From assembly GCF_000148645.1 (NCBI RefSeq), contig NC_014541.1, forward strand, positions 3,123,139-3,187,138: a stretch of 64,000 nucleotides of DNA, in the 5' to 3' direction. The stretch is from Ferrimonas balearica DSM 9799. Lineage in GTDB: Bacteria > Pseudomonadota > Gammaproteobacteria > Enterobacterales > Shewanellaceae. Under the pieces are notes generated by a model. The model was not told the origin of the DNA. It ran no database searches and saw nothing but the letters and a program-made list of their open reading frames with translations. Below are positions 35,848-45,318 of the stretch, one piece after another; within the stretch, counting starts at the first letter, position 1, and each line of letters starts with the position of its first letter. A program made the translations under genes and the position numbers.

Positions 35848-37056
35848 TCAGGCCTTACGGCTGGCCGCCTTGTCCGCCGCAGCGGTAAACACCACGTCGG
35901 TGGAGCTGTTCAGCGCGGTTTCTGCCGAGTCCTGCAGAACGCCGATGATGTAGCCTACGGCCACCACCTGCATCGCTACCGAGTTATCGATGCCGAACAG
36001 GGAGCAGGCCAGCGGGATCAGCAGCAGAGAACCACCGGCCACACCGGAGGCACCACAAGCGGAAACCGCGGAAACGATGCTCAGCAGCAGCGCAGTGGCC
36101 AGATCCACCTCGATACCTAGGGTGTGTACGGCTGCCAGGGTCAGCACGGTGATGGTGATCGCCGCGCCGCCCATGTTGATGGTGGCGCCCAGCGGAATGG
36201 AGACAGAGTAGGTGTCTTCGTGCAGGTTCAGGCGCTTACACAGGTCCAGGTTCACCGGCACGTTGGCCGCAGAGCTGCGGGTGAAGAAGGCGGTCACGCC
36301 ACTTTCACGCAGACAGCGCAGCACCAGCGGGTAGGGATTCTCGCGGGTTTTCACGAACACGATCAGCGGGTTCACCACCAGAGCGATGATCGCCATGGCG
36401 CTGAGCAGTACCGCCAGCAGGTGGGAGTAACCCAGCAGGGCACCAAAGCCGGTGGTGGCCAGGGTGTTGGACACCAGGCCGAAGATGCCCAGCGGGGCAA
36501 AGCGGATCACCACTTTCACGATCTGGGTGATGCCGAAGGAGACATCGTGGAACACCTGCTTGGTGGCGTCAGAGGCGCGGTGCAGGGCCAGACCCAGCGC
36601 GATACCCCAGGCCAGGATGCCGATAAAGTTGCCGGTCATCAGGGCGTTCACCGGGTTATCGACCACCTGGAACAGCAGATTATGCAGCACCTCGCCAATG
36701 CCTTCCGGCGGCGACAGGGTGCTCTGGTCAGTGACCAGCACCAGGGTGGTGGGGAAGGCAAAGCTGAGCACAACGGCGGTCAGAGATGCAGCAAAAGTGC
36801 CGATCAGGTAGAGGCCGACAATCGGCTTCATGTGGGTGTGCTGGCCCGGCTTCTGGTTGGCGATGGAGGACGCCACCAGAATGAAAACCAACACCGGCGC
36901 GACCGCTTTCAGCGCCGAGACGAACAGGTCGCCCAGCAGCGCCACGGATTTGGCCCAGGCCGGGTTGAAGCTGGCCAGGGCAATACCGGCAATGATGCCG
37001 ATCAGGATCTGCAGCACGAGGCTGCCCTGAGTGAGACGTTTGATTAGTGATTGCAT
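35848..37056 (-). CDS. sstT: Serine/threonine:sodium symporter SstT
   Basis: Inner-membrane sodium-driven uptake of serine and threonine, dicarboxylate/amino acid:cation symporter family. The 402 residues hold eight or more hydrophobic helices and the re-entrant loop motifs [32 protein letters not shown] and [17 protein letters not shown], which place it in SstT rather than GltP. The ribosome site is weak (AAGA). It is transcribed alone, divergent from the DUF3192 gene. Confidence 0.95.
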   Translation of the reverse strand: MQSLIKRLTQGSLVLQILIGIIAGIALASFNPAWAKSVALLGDLFVSALKAVAPVLVFILVASSIANQKPGQHTHMKPIVGLYLIGTFAASLTAVVLSFAFPTTLVLVTDQSTLSPPEGIGEVLHNLLFQVVDNPVNALMTGNFIGILAWGIALGLALHRASDATKQVFHDVSFGITQIVKVVIRFAPLGIFGLVSNTLATTGFGALLGYSHLLAVLLSAMAIIALVVNPLIVFVKTRENPYPLVLRCLRESGVTAFFTRSSAANVPVNLDLCKRLNLHEDTYSVSIPLGATINMGGAAITITVLTLAAVHTLGIEVDLATALLLSIVSAVSACGASGVAGGSLLLIPLACSLFGIDNSVAMQVVAVGYIIGVLQDSAETALNSSTDVVFTAAADKAASRKA

Positions 37057-37281
37057 TCTTAAAGTCTTAAATATTTATCGTTGTCATGCTCAGCGGCCAA
37101 TTTACCGCAGAGAACAGGGTTTGTAACAACGCCAGCGGGTTTTTGTCCATCCCATATGCTCAGTTTGTTGATCATTATCCTCCAGTAACAAAATTCACCA
37201 ATAGATCGGCCTCCGCCTCCCCTTTGATTGTCACCAATCCACTGCTAACCTAGTCACGTTTGCAACACAGGATTAACAGTG

Positions 37282-37680
37282 ATGTCTCAGGGAAAGTCTC
37301 GTCTTGTGCCGGTTGTGGCGGTGCTTCTTGGTCTCTATCTGGTGTTTGTGGTGGTCGTGGTGTCGGTGTGGGAAGAAGCGCCCGCTACGCCGGACAACAT
37401 GGATTGGGATGACCGCCAGAAACACAATGTCGCGGCCATCGCCACCCTTGAACCGGGTCTGAGTAAAGCGATCGTGCTGGAGCGCCTCGGCAACCCGGAT
37501 TTCTCCGAAGCCCTGACCGACCACGACGGTCACGGCATTCAGGTGCTGCGCTACCGCACTCACCGCACCAAAGGCGACGGTGAAACCACCCCCGATGAAA
37601 CCACCCCACTGCTTTTTCGCGATGGCGTGCTGTTTGGCTGGGGGGAAACCGCGTTTGAGCAGCTGAAGAACGGCGGCTGA
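37282..37680 (+). CDS. DUF3192 protein, single-pass or exported
   Basis: A protein of 132-133 residues with one N-terminal hydrophobic segment (about 8-28), not a lipobox. The soluble part has the family outline: VAAIATLEPGLSKAIVLERLG, YRTHRTKGDGETTPDE and PLLFRDGVLFGWGE. The fold is probably of the small BamE-like type; the function is unknown. GTG at 37279 and ATG at 37282 are both usable after AGGA, and ATG was preferred. Confidence 0.82.
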   Translation: MSQGKSRLVPVVAVLLGLYLVFVVVVVSVWEEAPATPDNMDWDDRQKHNVAAIATLEPGLSKAIVLERLGNPDFSEALTDHDGHGIQVLRYRTHRTKGDGETTPDETTPLLFRDGVLFGWGETAFEQLKNGG

Positions 37681-37691
37681 AACCGGCTCGT

Positions 37692-37720
37692 AAAAAAAGC
37701 CCCCAGGCGGGGGCTTTTTT
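37692..37720. terminator. Bidirectional terminator after the DUF3192 gene
   Basis: Stem GCCCCC/GGGGGC (37699-37704 with 37709-37714) around AGGC, with seven A before and six T after. It serves the DUF3192 gene and the convergent S9 peptidase gene. Confidence 0.85.
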
Positions 37721-37732
37721 CGTTTCAGCGGT

Positions 37733-40480
37733 TTACTTGTCCGGCTTGCTGTAGGGCAGCCCCTGCTGCCACCAGGCCGGTGCTGGCGCCCCTTTCAGGG
37801 TATGGTCGAAAAACGCCTTCATCTTGATGCTGTAATCCACCTTATTGGGGTACTGCTTGGGATGGTGCGGTTCGCCCTGGTACTGCAGCATCACCACCGG
37901 CTTGCTCAGTCGACGCATGGCAAGGTAGAGCTCAATGCCCTGCTCCCACGGCACGGCGTCATCCTCGTCGCCAAACATGATCACCATCGGCGTATTGATG
38001 CGGTCAGCGTAGATCACCGGGCTGTTTTGCAGATAGAGTTCCGGCGCCTCATAGAGGGTTTTGCCGATGCGGCTCTGGCCCGACTCGTACTGGAACTGAC
38101 GGCCCAGGCCGGAACCGAGGCGGATACCGGTGTAGGCGGAGGTCATGTTGGATACCGGTGCACCCGTTACCACCGAGGCGAAGAAATCGGTCTGGGTGGC
38201 GATGTAGGCGCTCTGGTAGCCGGCCCATGAGTGGCCCTGAAGGCCGATGGCCTCCGGGTCAGCCACGCCCATCTCAACCAGCTTTTTAGCCCCAGAGAGC
38301 AGCGCCTTAAGCGATGCCGGGCCCGGCTGGCCCACCTCGAACACCACGTCCGGCAGAAACACCGCATAGCCCTCACTGGCGTACCAGGGGAAGTTGGGGC
38401 GGTGGTTGATCGCCATCTGCGGGAACGCGTGCAGGCGGTCGCTCATGATGCGGTAGAAGTAGATCATGGTGGGCAGCGGGGTTTTGCCGTCGTAACCCGG
38501 CGGCGTGATCAGCACCCCTTTGAGGGCCTGGCCATCCTCGGTCTGCCAACGCACCAGCTGCGCCTGACCCCAGTCCAGATCCGCCAGCTGGCCACCCAAT
38601 TGGCTGACCCGGGCCAGCTCACCGTTGGCCCCTTCACTGCGGTAAAGATCCGGGAAGCGATCATAACGCTGATAACTGATCAGCAGAGTCGGCGCGTCTT
38701 CCGCCTTGGCATGGAAGCTGATCTTGTAGTCGCCCTGCTGCCAGGCGGTGAGCGCACCGTCGGCCAGGTTCAGCCGGAACAGCCCCTCGGCTTTGCTCTG
38801 TTCGTTGACGCCATGAACCAGCAGCTCGGCATCTGCCGCCACCGCCAGTTGGTCAGGGTCAGTCTGCTTCACCCGGTACAGGGTGGTGGCTTCCCGGCCC
38901 TCGGTCAGTCGGGTCAACTCGCCTTTGGCAGGGTTAAAGCGCCAGATGTCGAACTTGTCGTACAGCAACAACGCGGCGTCGTTTTCCAGCCAGGGACCAA
39001 AGCCATACCCCGGCGCGGGGCTGGGGTAATCGTGGTTCTCATTGGAGAAGCCATCCGCCACCTTACGGGTGCGGTTGGCCGCGATGTCATGGTGATAGAG
39101 GGCGTCACGCACATGCCAGAATACGTGGCCGTCATCCGGCCCCAGAGTGGGCTTGTCGCCACTGCTGACCTGCTCGGCCAGCAGGCGACGCTCACCGCTG
39201 TTCAGGTCCACCAGGTACCAGTCACGATAGAACCCGGCCCAGGAGATCATCTTGCGATAGGGCTTGTCCGAGCTGGCCAGCAGGTAACGGCGGTTCTCCG
39301 CCAGCACCAGCTCCGGCAGCGCGCCGTCGGTCAGCTGAACAAAACGCTCTCCCTTCAGATGCCATACCCCCTGATAGGTGCGCTTGCGCTCCTTGTCGTA
39401 CTGGTTCATCTCACGGGTTTTGATCTGCTCATCGTCACCGTGCCACAACACCAGATCGGAGCGGGCCAGCAGGCGGTCGATGTCGGTCAGGTCCGCCTCG
39501 GAATCAAACTTGGGCGGCTCGGGGATCTTGGCCGTTCGGATCTGGCGACCGATAAACAGGCGCTCACCATCCCGGCTGAACTGCAGTTTACTGTGGCCGG
39601 ACACCATAAAGTCGGCGTGGTTCAGGTCCTGCCAGCGCAGCTCACCATCGGCCCACACCGCCACCTTATGGGTGCGGTGGCGGGGTTGCTCAGTCAGATC
39701 GCCCCAACTGAACGCCAGTTGGCGGCCGTTGCGATCCCACACCAGAGAAGCGGTGCCCATGCCATCCTGTTCGAACACCGGCAGCACGGCGAGGTCGGGA
39801 CCCAGCCGGAACACGCCATTGCCCTTGCCCTCTTCCACACTGGTGCTGAACGCCAGTGAACCGGCTTGTTCCGCCAGGGCATAGTCTCGAACAGCGTCAA
39901 AGCGTACGGTTTTGCCATCGCTCAGGCGCTGTACCAGCAACTCACTGCCCAGCTCCTTGTCATCGATTGCGGGTTCCTTGTCATCGCCCTCGCCCGGCTT
40001 CGGCGCTTCCTCTTTGTCTATGTCCTTCTCCTCTTCTGCGGCTTCAAACAGCACCACCAGCAGGGTGCCATCGTCGCTGAAGGCCGCAGATTTAACCCGC
40101 TCATACGCGGTTTGTTCGCCGCTTTGCAGGTCAACAAGGACCGCACCGCCTTTCAGTTTTTTGCGGGCTTTGGCGCTGGCGTTCTCCTGCTCCAGCAACG
40201 CCACCGGCTGCTCAAACAGGGCAAAACGGCCATCTGCACTCAACTGCGGTTTTTCGGCTCGCTCTACGGTAATCAACTCGCCGTTGGCCAGTCGGATCCG
40301 CCCCTCAGGATTGCCGCGATCCGGCCGGGCGGTGAAGGCCACTGCGGTGCCGTTGTCGGCCACCACCGGGTCCTTCAGGCTTTTGAATTCCATTACCCTT
40401 TGCGGCGTTACCGGCGCCGCCACCACGCTCCCCAGGGTGAGCCCCAACAGGGGCAATACTGTCAGCCATCTCCTGTGCAC
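37733..40480 (-). CDS. Secreted S9-family prolyl oligopeptidase-like serine peptidase
   Basis: An exported peptidase of about 915 residues. A GTG start at 40480, preceded by GAGAGG at good spacing, gives a classical signal peptide (HRRWLTVLPLLGLTLGSVVAA). An ATG at 40504 is the alternative but has no ribosome site. A long beta-propeller-like region with an acidic, low-complexity stretch (EEKDIDKEEAPKPGEGDDKE) precedes the alpha/beta hydrolase domain. The nucleophile is Ser751 in GHSWAGY, with the acid in GDEDDAVPW (about Asp840) and His near 872 in GEPHHP. It probably trims peptides in the periplasm, and its specificity is not evident. It is divergent from icd. Confidence 0.9.
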   Translation of the reverse strand: MHRRWLTVLPLLGLTLGSVVAAPVTPQRVMEFKSLKDPVVADNGTAVAFTARPDRGNPEGRIRLANGELITVERAEKPQLSADGRFALFEQPVALLEQENASAKARKKLKGGAVLVDLQSGEQTAYERVKSAAFSDDGTLLVVLFEAAEEEKDIDKEEAPKPGEGDDKEPAIDDKELGSELLVQRLSDGKTVRFDAVRDYALAEQAGSLAFSTSVEEGKGNGVFRLGPDLAVLPVFEQDGMGTASLVWDRNGRQLAFSWGDLTEQPRHRTHKVAVWADGELRWQDLNHADFMVSGHSKLQFSRDGERLFIGRQIRTAKIPEPPKFDSEADLTDIDRLLARSDLVLWHGDDEQIKTREMNQYDKERKRTYQGVWHLKGERFVQLTDGALPELVLAENRRYLLASSDKPYRKMISWAGFYRDWYLVDLNSGERRLLAEQVSSGDKPTLGPDDGHVFWHVRDALYHHDIAANRTRKVADGFSNENHDYPSPAPGYGFGPWLENDAALLLYDKFDIWRFNPAKGELTRLTEGREATTLYRVKQTDPDQLAVAADAELLVHGVNEQSKAEGLFRLNLADGALTAWQQGDYKISFHAKAEDAPTLLISYQRYDRFPDLYRSEGANGELARVSQLGGQLADLDWGQAQLVRWQTEDGQALKGVLITPPGYDGKTPLPTMIYFYRIMSDRLHAFPQMAINHRPNFPWYASEGYAVFLPDVVFEVGQPGPASLKALLSGAKKLVEMGVADPEAIGLQGHSWAGYQSAYIATQTDFFASVVTGAPVSNMTSAYTGIRLGSGLGRQFQYESGQSRIGKTLYEAPELYLQNSPVIYADRINTPMVIMFGDEDDAVPWEQGIELYLAMRRLSKPVVMLQYQGEPHHPKQYPNKVDYSIKMKAFFDHTLKGAPAPAWWQQGLPYSKPDK

Positions 40481-40529
40481 AGAGTTACCTCTCAAAATGT
40501 CCATTTTTGTGACTTATACCTTCAGCTAA

Positions 40530-40559
40530 CTGTTAGTAAGCTGCAAAAATCGTTAGAAT
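40530..40559 (+). promoter_or_regulatory. Candidate icd promoter
   Basis: CTGTTA (40530-40535), an 18-base spacer, then TAGAAT (40554-40559), a five-of-six -10. It leaves a leader of about 110 bases before icd. Confidence 0.4.
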
Positions 40560-40671
40560 GTGGGCCGCAACATGCTAACAAAGCCCCGCCTCTCCGTCAC
40601 AGTCATCAGTGACTGGTCGGAGAATAAGAAGGGCCAAGGATCCAACAAGTTCAACGTGGAAGGATGTAACC

Positions 40672-41679
40672 ATGTCCGCAAGAAGCATTACCGTGATCCC
40701 CGGCGATGGGATCGGACCCGATATTGTCGATGCCACCCTTAAGGTACTGGACAAAGCCGGCTGTAACTTCACCTACGAATTCGCTGATGCGGGTCTGGCC
40801 GCGCTAGAAAAGCACGGTGAACTGGTTCCCGCCAGCACTCTCGAGCTGATTGAAAAGAACCGCGTTACCCTCAAAGGCCCTCTGACTACGCCCATCGGCG
40901 AAGGCTTTACCTCTATCAACGTCAGCCTGCGTAAGCGCTTTAACCTGTACGCCAACGTGCGTCCGGTGCTGTCCCTGAAAGGGACCCAGGCCCGCTATGA
41001 CAACGTCGACATCATCACCATCCGTGAAAACACCGAAGGGATGTACTCCGGCGCCGGCCAGCGCGTGACCGACGATGGCAGCACCGCCGAAGCGATGAGC
41101 ATCATCACCCGCGAGGGTGCCGAGCGCATCTGTGAGTTTGCCTACCAGCTGGCCCGCAAAGAGGGCCGCAAGAAGGTCACTGCGGTGCACAAGGCCAACA
41201 TCATGAAGTCCACCTCCGGCCTGTTCCTGAAAGTGGCCCGTGAAGTGGGTGAGCGCTACCCGGACATCGAGTCCGAAGAGATGATCGTGGACGCCACCTG
41301 CATGAAGCTGGTGATGGACCCGTCCCAGTTTGACGTGATCGTCACCACCAACCTGTTCGGTGACATCCTGTCTGACCTGTGTGCCGGTCTGGTCGGCGGT
41401 CTGGGCCTGGCCCCGGGCGCCAACATCGGCACCGACGCCGCCATCTTTGAAGCGGTACACGGCAGTGCTCCGGACATCGCAGGCCAGGACCTGGCCAACC
41501 CCACCGCACTGATCCTCGGTGCCGTGCAGATGCTGGAGTACCTGGGCATGTCCGACAAGGCCGCGCGCATCCGTGACGCCGTCCGCGACACCATCGCCGC
41601 CGGTGAGAACGTGACCCGCGACCTCGGTGGCAACGCCGGCACCAAGGCGTTTACCGACGCCATCCTGGCTCGCCTGTAA
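40672..41679 (+). CDS. icd: NAD-type isocitrate dehydrogenase
   Basis: TCA-cycle enzyme converting isocitrate to 2-oxoglutarate. The 335 residues belong to the short bacterial/mitochondrial type, not the 416-residue E. coli enzyme. The start at 40672 has AAGGA upstream and begins [19 protein letters not shown]. Substrate residues lie in [19 protein letters not shown]. At the cofactor site the sequence is [11 protein letters not shown], with Asp268 and Ile269 where the NADP enzyme has Lys and Tyr, so NAD is the likely cofactor. 3-isopropylmalate dehydrogenase is a relative but fits less well. Confidence 0.93.
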   Translation: MSARSITVIPGDGIGPDIVDATLKVLDKAGCNFTYEFADAGLAALEKHGELVPASTLELIEKNRVTLKGPLTTPIGEGFTSINVSLRKRFNLYANVRPVLSLKGTQARYDNVDIITIRENTEGMYSGAGQRVTDDGSTAEAMSIITREGAERICEFAYQLARKEGRKKVTAVHKANIMKSTSGLFLKVAREVGERYPDIESEEMIVDATCMKLVMDPSQFDVIVTTNLFGDILSDLCAGLVGGLGLAPGANIGTDAAIFEAVHGSAPDIAGQDLANPTALILGAVQMLEYLGMSDKAARIRDAVRDTIAAGENVTRDLGGNAGTKAFTDAILARL

Positions 41680-41697
41680 GGCCATCCCGCCAGCAAC

Positions 41698-41727
41698 AAA
41701 AAAGGCTCCCGCATGGGAGCCTTTTTT
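41698..41727. terminator. Terminator after icd
   Basis: Stem GGCTCCC/GGGAGCC (41704-41710 with 41715-41721), loop GCAT, flanked by six A and six T. It could also end the opposing rlmM-side transcript. Confidence 0.88.
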
Positions 41728-41739
41728 ATGGATTACCGG

Positions 41740-41943
41740 TCAGGGTCGCCAGCGCAGCTGCGCCGGTTGATGATCTTTGGGCCGCGCCAGATAGGGCACC
41801 AGCACCAGATAGGAAAACAGCATCGCACTGAGGATCCACAACACTTGTGTGCAACCCTTGGCGCGGTTTAAGCGCGCTACCCACCAGGTGGGCAGCATCC
41901 AGGTTATTGTGCCCAACAGGGCCCAGAACGTCATCGCGACCAT
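41740..41943 (-). CDS. Small hydrophobic membrane protein, unknown
   Basis: A 67-residue protein with two predicted membrane helices (about 5-22 and 33-51) and a basic C-terminal tail. A clear GGAGG lies 5 bases before the ATG. It follows rlmM by 17 bases on the same strand and ends at the icd terminator, so it is the tail of the gcvA-side run. An overlapping longer frame in another phase is not protein-like. No family was recognised. Confidence 0.6.
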   Translation of the reverse strand: MVAMTFWALLGTITWMLPTWWVARLNRAKGCTQVLWILSAMLFSYLVLVPYLARPKDHQPAQLRWRP

Positions 41944-41960
41944 GCGGCCTCCGTCGGTAT

Positions 41961-43034
41961 TTACCCTCGACGGCGCAGGTAGACAGTGATCTCCTCGCGG
42001 TCGTGGTACAGGTGTTTGGCTTGTAGCTCAAACCCTACCCCGGAGCCGTCCAGGATTTCCGTTAACTGGTTCAAACAATCGCACACCGTGGTGTAACGTT
42101 GTTTCATCGGCAGCTTGAGGTTAAAGATCGCCTCGCTGCACCAGCCCCGGGCAAACCAGCTGCCCATCAACTGCGCCACCCGGTCCGGCTTTTCAATCAT
42201 GTCGCACACCAGCCAGGTCACGTTCTTGCGCTGCGGTTCGTACTTGAAGCCGTCTTCCATATGGTGGGTCACCTGGCCGGTTTCCATCAGGTTCTCCGCC
42301 ATCGGGCCGTTGTCCACGGCCTGCACAAACAGACCGCGACGCACCAGCTGATAGGTCCAGCCACCCGGGCAGGCGCCCAGGTCCACTGCACGCATGCCCG
42401 GTTGCAGTCGGGCCGCTTCCTGCTCTTCAGTCAGGAAATAGCGGATCGCTTCGTCCAGCTTCAGGGTGGAGCGGCTTGGTGCTTCGGCCGGGAACTTCAG
42501 GCGCTCGATGCCCATAAAGTGCGGCGAGCCGTTATCGGAGCGGCTGTAACCGAGGTAACCGTTCTGGTTGTCGGTCAGAAAGAGATGGATGCGGGGCATG
42601 TTCTCTTTCTCGGCCTTGGTCAGCACACCGCGCTGACGCAGGGCCTGGCGCAGCGGCACGGTAAATTTGCGGCAGAAGGTCAGCAACGAGCGGTAATCGT
42701 CGCCTTCGCCACTCTCCACCCAAAGCTTGCCCGCCTTAGGCAGCAGTTCGGCATGCTCGAGTACCGCGGCCACGCGGTCGGCGGGGTCCATCTCGTTCAG
42801 GTCCGCCAGCACCACAAACCAGGCACGGGCGAAGATCAGGCTGCGCAGCGGCAGCTCGCGCATCAGCCGCTCAGCGTCGTCCGGCTGATAACACTCAAAC
42901 AGCACAAAGCCGCTGTTCTTAATCAGGCGCGGGTAACCAAACACCTCGTGCTCGGCAGCACGCTCCTGAATCTCCGCCGCACACTCTTTCTCAAAACCAG
43001 CACGGCAGTGCAGCAGCACTTTACTCACGCTCAC
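41961..43034 (-). CDS. rlmM: 23S rRNA 2'-O-ribose C2498 methyltransferase RlmM
   Basis: Uses S-adenosylmethionine to methylate C2498 in the peptidyl transferase centre. The 357 residues match E. coli RlmM. The C-terminal Rossmann domain has AVDLGACPGGWTYQLVRRG as the SAM motif, and an N-terminal THUMP-like domain lies before it. It overlaps the end of DUF423 by 14 bases. The gcvA-ygdD-rlmM order is the same as in E. coli. Confidence 0.95.
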   Translation of the reverse strand: MSVSKVLLHCRAGFEKECAAEIQERAAEHEVFGYPRLIKNSGFVLFECYQPDDAERLMRELPLRSLIFARAWFVVLADLNEMDPADRVAAVLEHAELLPKAGKLWVESGEGDDYRSLLTFCRKFTVPLRQALRQRGVLTKAEKENMPRIHLFLTDNQNGYLGYSRSDNGSPHFMGIERLKFPAEAPSRSTLKLDEAIRYFLTEEQEAARLQPGMRAVDLGACPGGWTYQLVRRGLFVQAVDNGPMAENLMETGQVTHHMEDGFKYEPQRKNVTWLVCDMIEKPDRVAQLMGSWFARGWCSEAIFNLKLPMKQRYTTVCDCLNQLTEILDGSGVGFELQAKHLYHDREEITVYLRRRG

Positions 43035-43404
43035 CCCCTTTCACCATCGCCATCACGGCCAGCAAGCCCCAGCCCACCATCAGGGTCATGCCCCCCATCG
43101 GGGTGATCGGGCCAAAGCCCTTGCTGCCCAGCAATACCAAAGCGTAGATGCTGCCGGAGAAGGCCAGCATGCCGAGGATCATGGCGATGCCCGCGGCCAC
43201 CAGCAGGCGGCTCTGTTCACGCATCAGCCACAAGCCAATGGCCATCAGCGCCAGCGCATGGAAAAACTGGTACTGCACCGCAGTATTAAAGCTGTCCACC
43301 AGGTGAGGACTCACTTTGCCCGGCAGGCCATGGGCGCCGTAGGCCCCCAGGCCGGTGGCCAGAAGGCCCAGCAGGGCAGCGATTAACAGGAACAGTCGGC
43401 TCAT
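43021..43404 (-). CDS. DUF423 inner-membrane protein (YgdD family)
   Basis: A 127-residue membrane protein with four helices. Family marks are GAYGAHGL near the start and PLGG-like GPITPMGGMTLMVGWG near the end. The start at 43404 overlaps the stop of the preceding hydrolase gene (ATGA). No firm function is known for the family. Confidence 0.92.
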   Translation of the reverse strand: MSRLFLLIAALLGLLATGLGAYGAHGLPGKVSPHLVDSFNTAVQYQFFHALALMAIGLWLMREQSRLLVAAGIAMILGMLAFSGSIYALVLLGSKGFGPITPMGGMTLMVGWGLLAVMAMVKGGERE

Positions 43405-44066
43405 GATGCACATCCTTTGATAAAACCGCGGGCCAAATCGGCAGCCCGCTTTAAGTTGTCTTGTTCGCTCAGGCCGCTGCGCTTGCGCGGCACCAGGCTG
43501 TGGTCGCCATCGGTGATCCACTCAAGGGTGGTGCCCGATGGCAGGGGCTGACCGGCCAGCTCCGTCTCAGAGCCAAAGCTGTCACGCTGGCCCTGGAGAA
43601 TCAGCAGCGGCACCTGGCACGCCTGAATCGGCTCCCAGCGCCACTTGTCCGGTTCGGTCTTGCCCACCGGGTGGAAGGGGTAACCCAACGCGATAACGCC
43701 TTCCACGTCGTGGTCAGCGCCGCAGACGGTGGCTACCCGGCCCCCCATCGACTTGCCCGCCAGAAACAGGCGGCGACCGCTGCCCGCGAACGCCTTAATC
43801 CATTGCTGGTAGCACTCGATCAGGCGGGGCAGCTTGTCCGGCGGACGTCGCTTACCCTCGTCGCGGGCGCGGATCATATAGGGAAACTCAAAACGGATCA
43901 CGGCGATCTCGTCACTGCCCAGCAGCGCCGCGAATTTGGTCATAAAGGGGTGGTCCATGCCTGCCCCGGCACCGTGGGCCAACAGCACCAGGTTAGGGGC
44001 CATGGGATTGCCATCGAGCCGAAACCCGGCAGGCAGCGCCTCAGTCGGCAGAGGGGATAAGATCAC
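43401..44066 (-). CDS. Alpha/beta hydrolase of the KANL3/TEX30-like group
   Basis: A hydrolase of about 221 residues with unknown substrate. LLAHGAGAGMDHPFM forms the oxyanion-side loop, the nucleophile elbow is GKSMGG, and the closing His is in GDHSLVPRKRSG. The start is uncertain: GTG at 44066 has GAGG six bases ahead and overlaps the end of gcvA, while ATG at 44003 would lack the first strand. It sits between gcvA and DUF423, which adjoin in E. coli, with translational overlaps on both sides. Confidence 0.82.
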   Translation of the reverse strand: MILSPLPTEALPAGFRLDGNPMAPNLVLLAHGAGAGMDHPFMTKFAALLGSDEIAVIRFEFPYMIRARDEGKRRPPDKLPRLIECYQQWIKAFAGSGRRLFLAGKSMGGRVATVCGADHDVEGVIALGYPFHPVGKTEPDKWRWEPIQACQVPLLILQGQRDSFGSETELAGQPLPSGTTLEWITDGDHSLVPRKRSGLSEQDNLKRAADLARGFIKGCAS

Positions 44067-44955
44067 TGTGGGCCTCGTCACTGAACATCTGCAGCATCCA
44101 CTCACGGAACGCTTCAATCTTGCCAAGGTCTGCCTGGTTTTCATGACACACCAGGTAGTAGGCGTTTTTGCTCTTCAATACGTCACCAAAGGGGCACACC
44201 AGACGACCGGCTTCCACCTCAGGGCGGGCCAGTACCGAGGAGCCCAGCGCCACACCCTGACCGTGGATCGCGGCCTGCAACACCAGTGAGGAGTGACTGA
44301 AGATGGGGCCGGAGTTCACATTGACGTTGGCGCCCACCTGCTTGATCCAGGCTTTCCAATCCCGCCGGGACATATCGTGCAGCAGGGTGAAGCGCGCCAG
44401 ATCGGCGATCTCACGCAGCGGATTGTCGCCCTGCAGCAGACGGGGCGAACACACCGGCACCAGGCATTCACTGCGCAGCTTATCCGCCCGCAGTCCGGCC
44501 CAGTTGCCCCGGCCAAAGTAGATCGCGACGTCCACATCGTCGGTCAGCGAGGCCTCATCCTCATCCACCGCTTTGATCCGCACGTCCACCTCTGGATGCT
44601 GCTCAGAGAAGCGGGCCAACCGGGGCACCAGCCACTGAATCGCAAAGGAGGGGGTCATGCTGACGGTGAGAGAACCGGTGGCACTGCGCGCCAGCAAACG
44701 CTCGGTGGCATCGGCCAGTTGAGTGAACAGATCCTTGATGTCGAGAAAGTAGCTCTGCCCCTCTTCGGTGAGCAGGAGCGAACGGTTTCTTCGGCGAAAC
44801 AATTTTAATCCAAGGAACTCCTCGAGCGCCTTGATCTGGTGGCTGACAGCGGCCTGAGTCACGAACAGCTCTTCAGCGGCCCGGGTAAAACTCAGATGGC
44901 GTGCTGCCGCCTCAAATGCCTTAACCGCATTGAGGGGTGGAAGGCGCCTGGACAT
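44041..44955 (-). CDS. gcvA: Glycine cleavage system LysR-type regulator GcvA
   Basis: A LysR-family regulator that in E. coli controls gcvTHP and small-RNA genes in response to glycine and purines. The 304 residues include the helix-turn-helix RHLSFTRAAEELFVTQAAVSHQIKALE near residues 20-45, almost the same as in E. coli. The effector domain follows, with a conserved QAAIHGQGVALG segment. The start MSRRLPPLN at 44955 has GAGGTGG upstream. It heads the gcvA-hydrolase-DUF423-rlmM run. Confidence 0.94.
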   Translation of the reverse strand: MSRRLPPLNAVKAFEAAARHLSFTRAAEELFVTQAAVSHQIKALEEFLGLKLFRRRNRSLLLTEEGQSYFLDIKDLFTQLADATERLLARSATGSLTVSMTPSFAIQWLVPRLARFSEQHPEVDVRIKAVDEDEASLTDDVDVAIYFGRGNWAGLRADKLRSECLVPVCSPRLLQGDNPLREIADLARFTLLHDMSRRDWKAWIKQVGANVNVNSGPIFSHSSLVLQAAIHGQGVALGSSVLARPEVEAGRLVCPFGDVLKSKNAYYLVCHENQADLGKIEAFREWMLQMFSDEAHSDLIPSAD

Positions 44956-45015
44956 GGTGATCCACCTCACGTTTATTGATTACTTTAGCTAATGCGTAAT
45001 CTTATATTATTTCGT

Positions 45016-45044
45016 TTGTCACCGGCACTGCCACAGGCTAAATT
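45016..45044 (+). promoter_or_regulatory. Candidate promoter of the small exported protein
   Basis: TTGTCA (45016-45021), 17 bases, then TAAATT (45039-45044), about 47 bases before the start codon. Confidence 0.42.
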
Positions 45045-45091
45045 TTGCGCCGAATTCGACACTTATTTTGCCTTAGGGCAGGAGACGTTCC

Positions 45092-45307
45092 ATGACCACC
45101 ATCGCACTGCTGGCCGCTCTGATCACCACCCCCGCCCTGCAACCGGAACCGGTTCAATTTGACCGTGAGGGTATCAACCAAGAGGTTCAGGCCCAGCTGC
45201 AGGTACAACTGGATGAAGTGCATCAGTCACTGATGAGCATGGACGCACAGCCGGCACTCAAGCTGGCCCGCACTGAGCCGCAGCAAGACAGCAAAGACGG
45301 CGAGTGA
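45092..45307 (+). CDS. Small exported protein, 71 residues, unknown
   Basis: A short gene with AGGAGA before its ATG. The N-terminus MTTIALLAALITTPALQ looks like a signal peptide, and the mature part (about 50 residues) is acidic and rich in Gln, with an amphipathic stretch INQEVQAQLQVQLDEVHQSL. It has a plausible promoter upstream and a terminator right after it, so it forms a complete unit of its own. No family was recognised. Confidence 0.6.
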   Translation: MTTIALLAALITTPALQPEPVQFDREGINQEVQAQLQVQLDEVHQSLMSMDAQPALKLARTEPQQDSKDGE

Positions 45308-45318
45308 TCCCGACTTGC

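Noticed and set aside
41944-42031. Alternative frame of 101 codons overlapping the small membrane protein gene
   Set aside because: It overlaps the end of rlmM and gives an Arg/Thr-rich translation. The 67-codon frame has a proper ribosome site and membrane helices.
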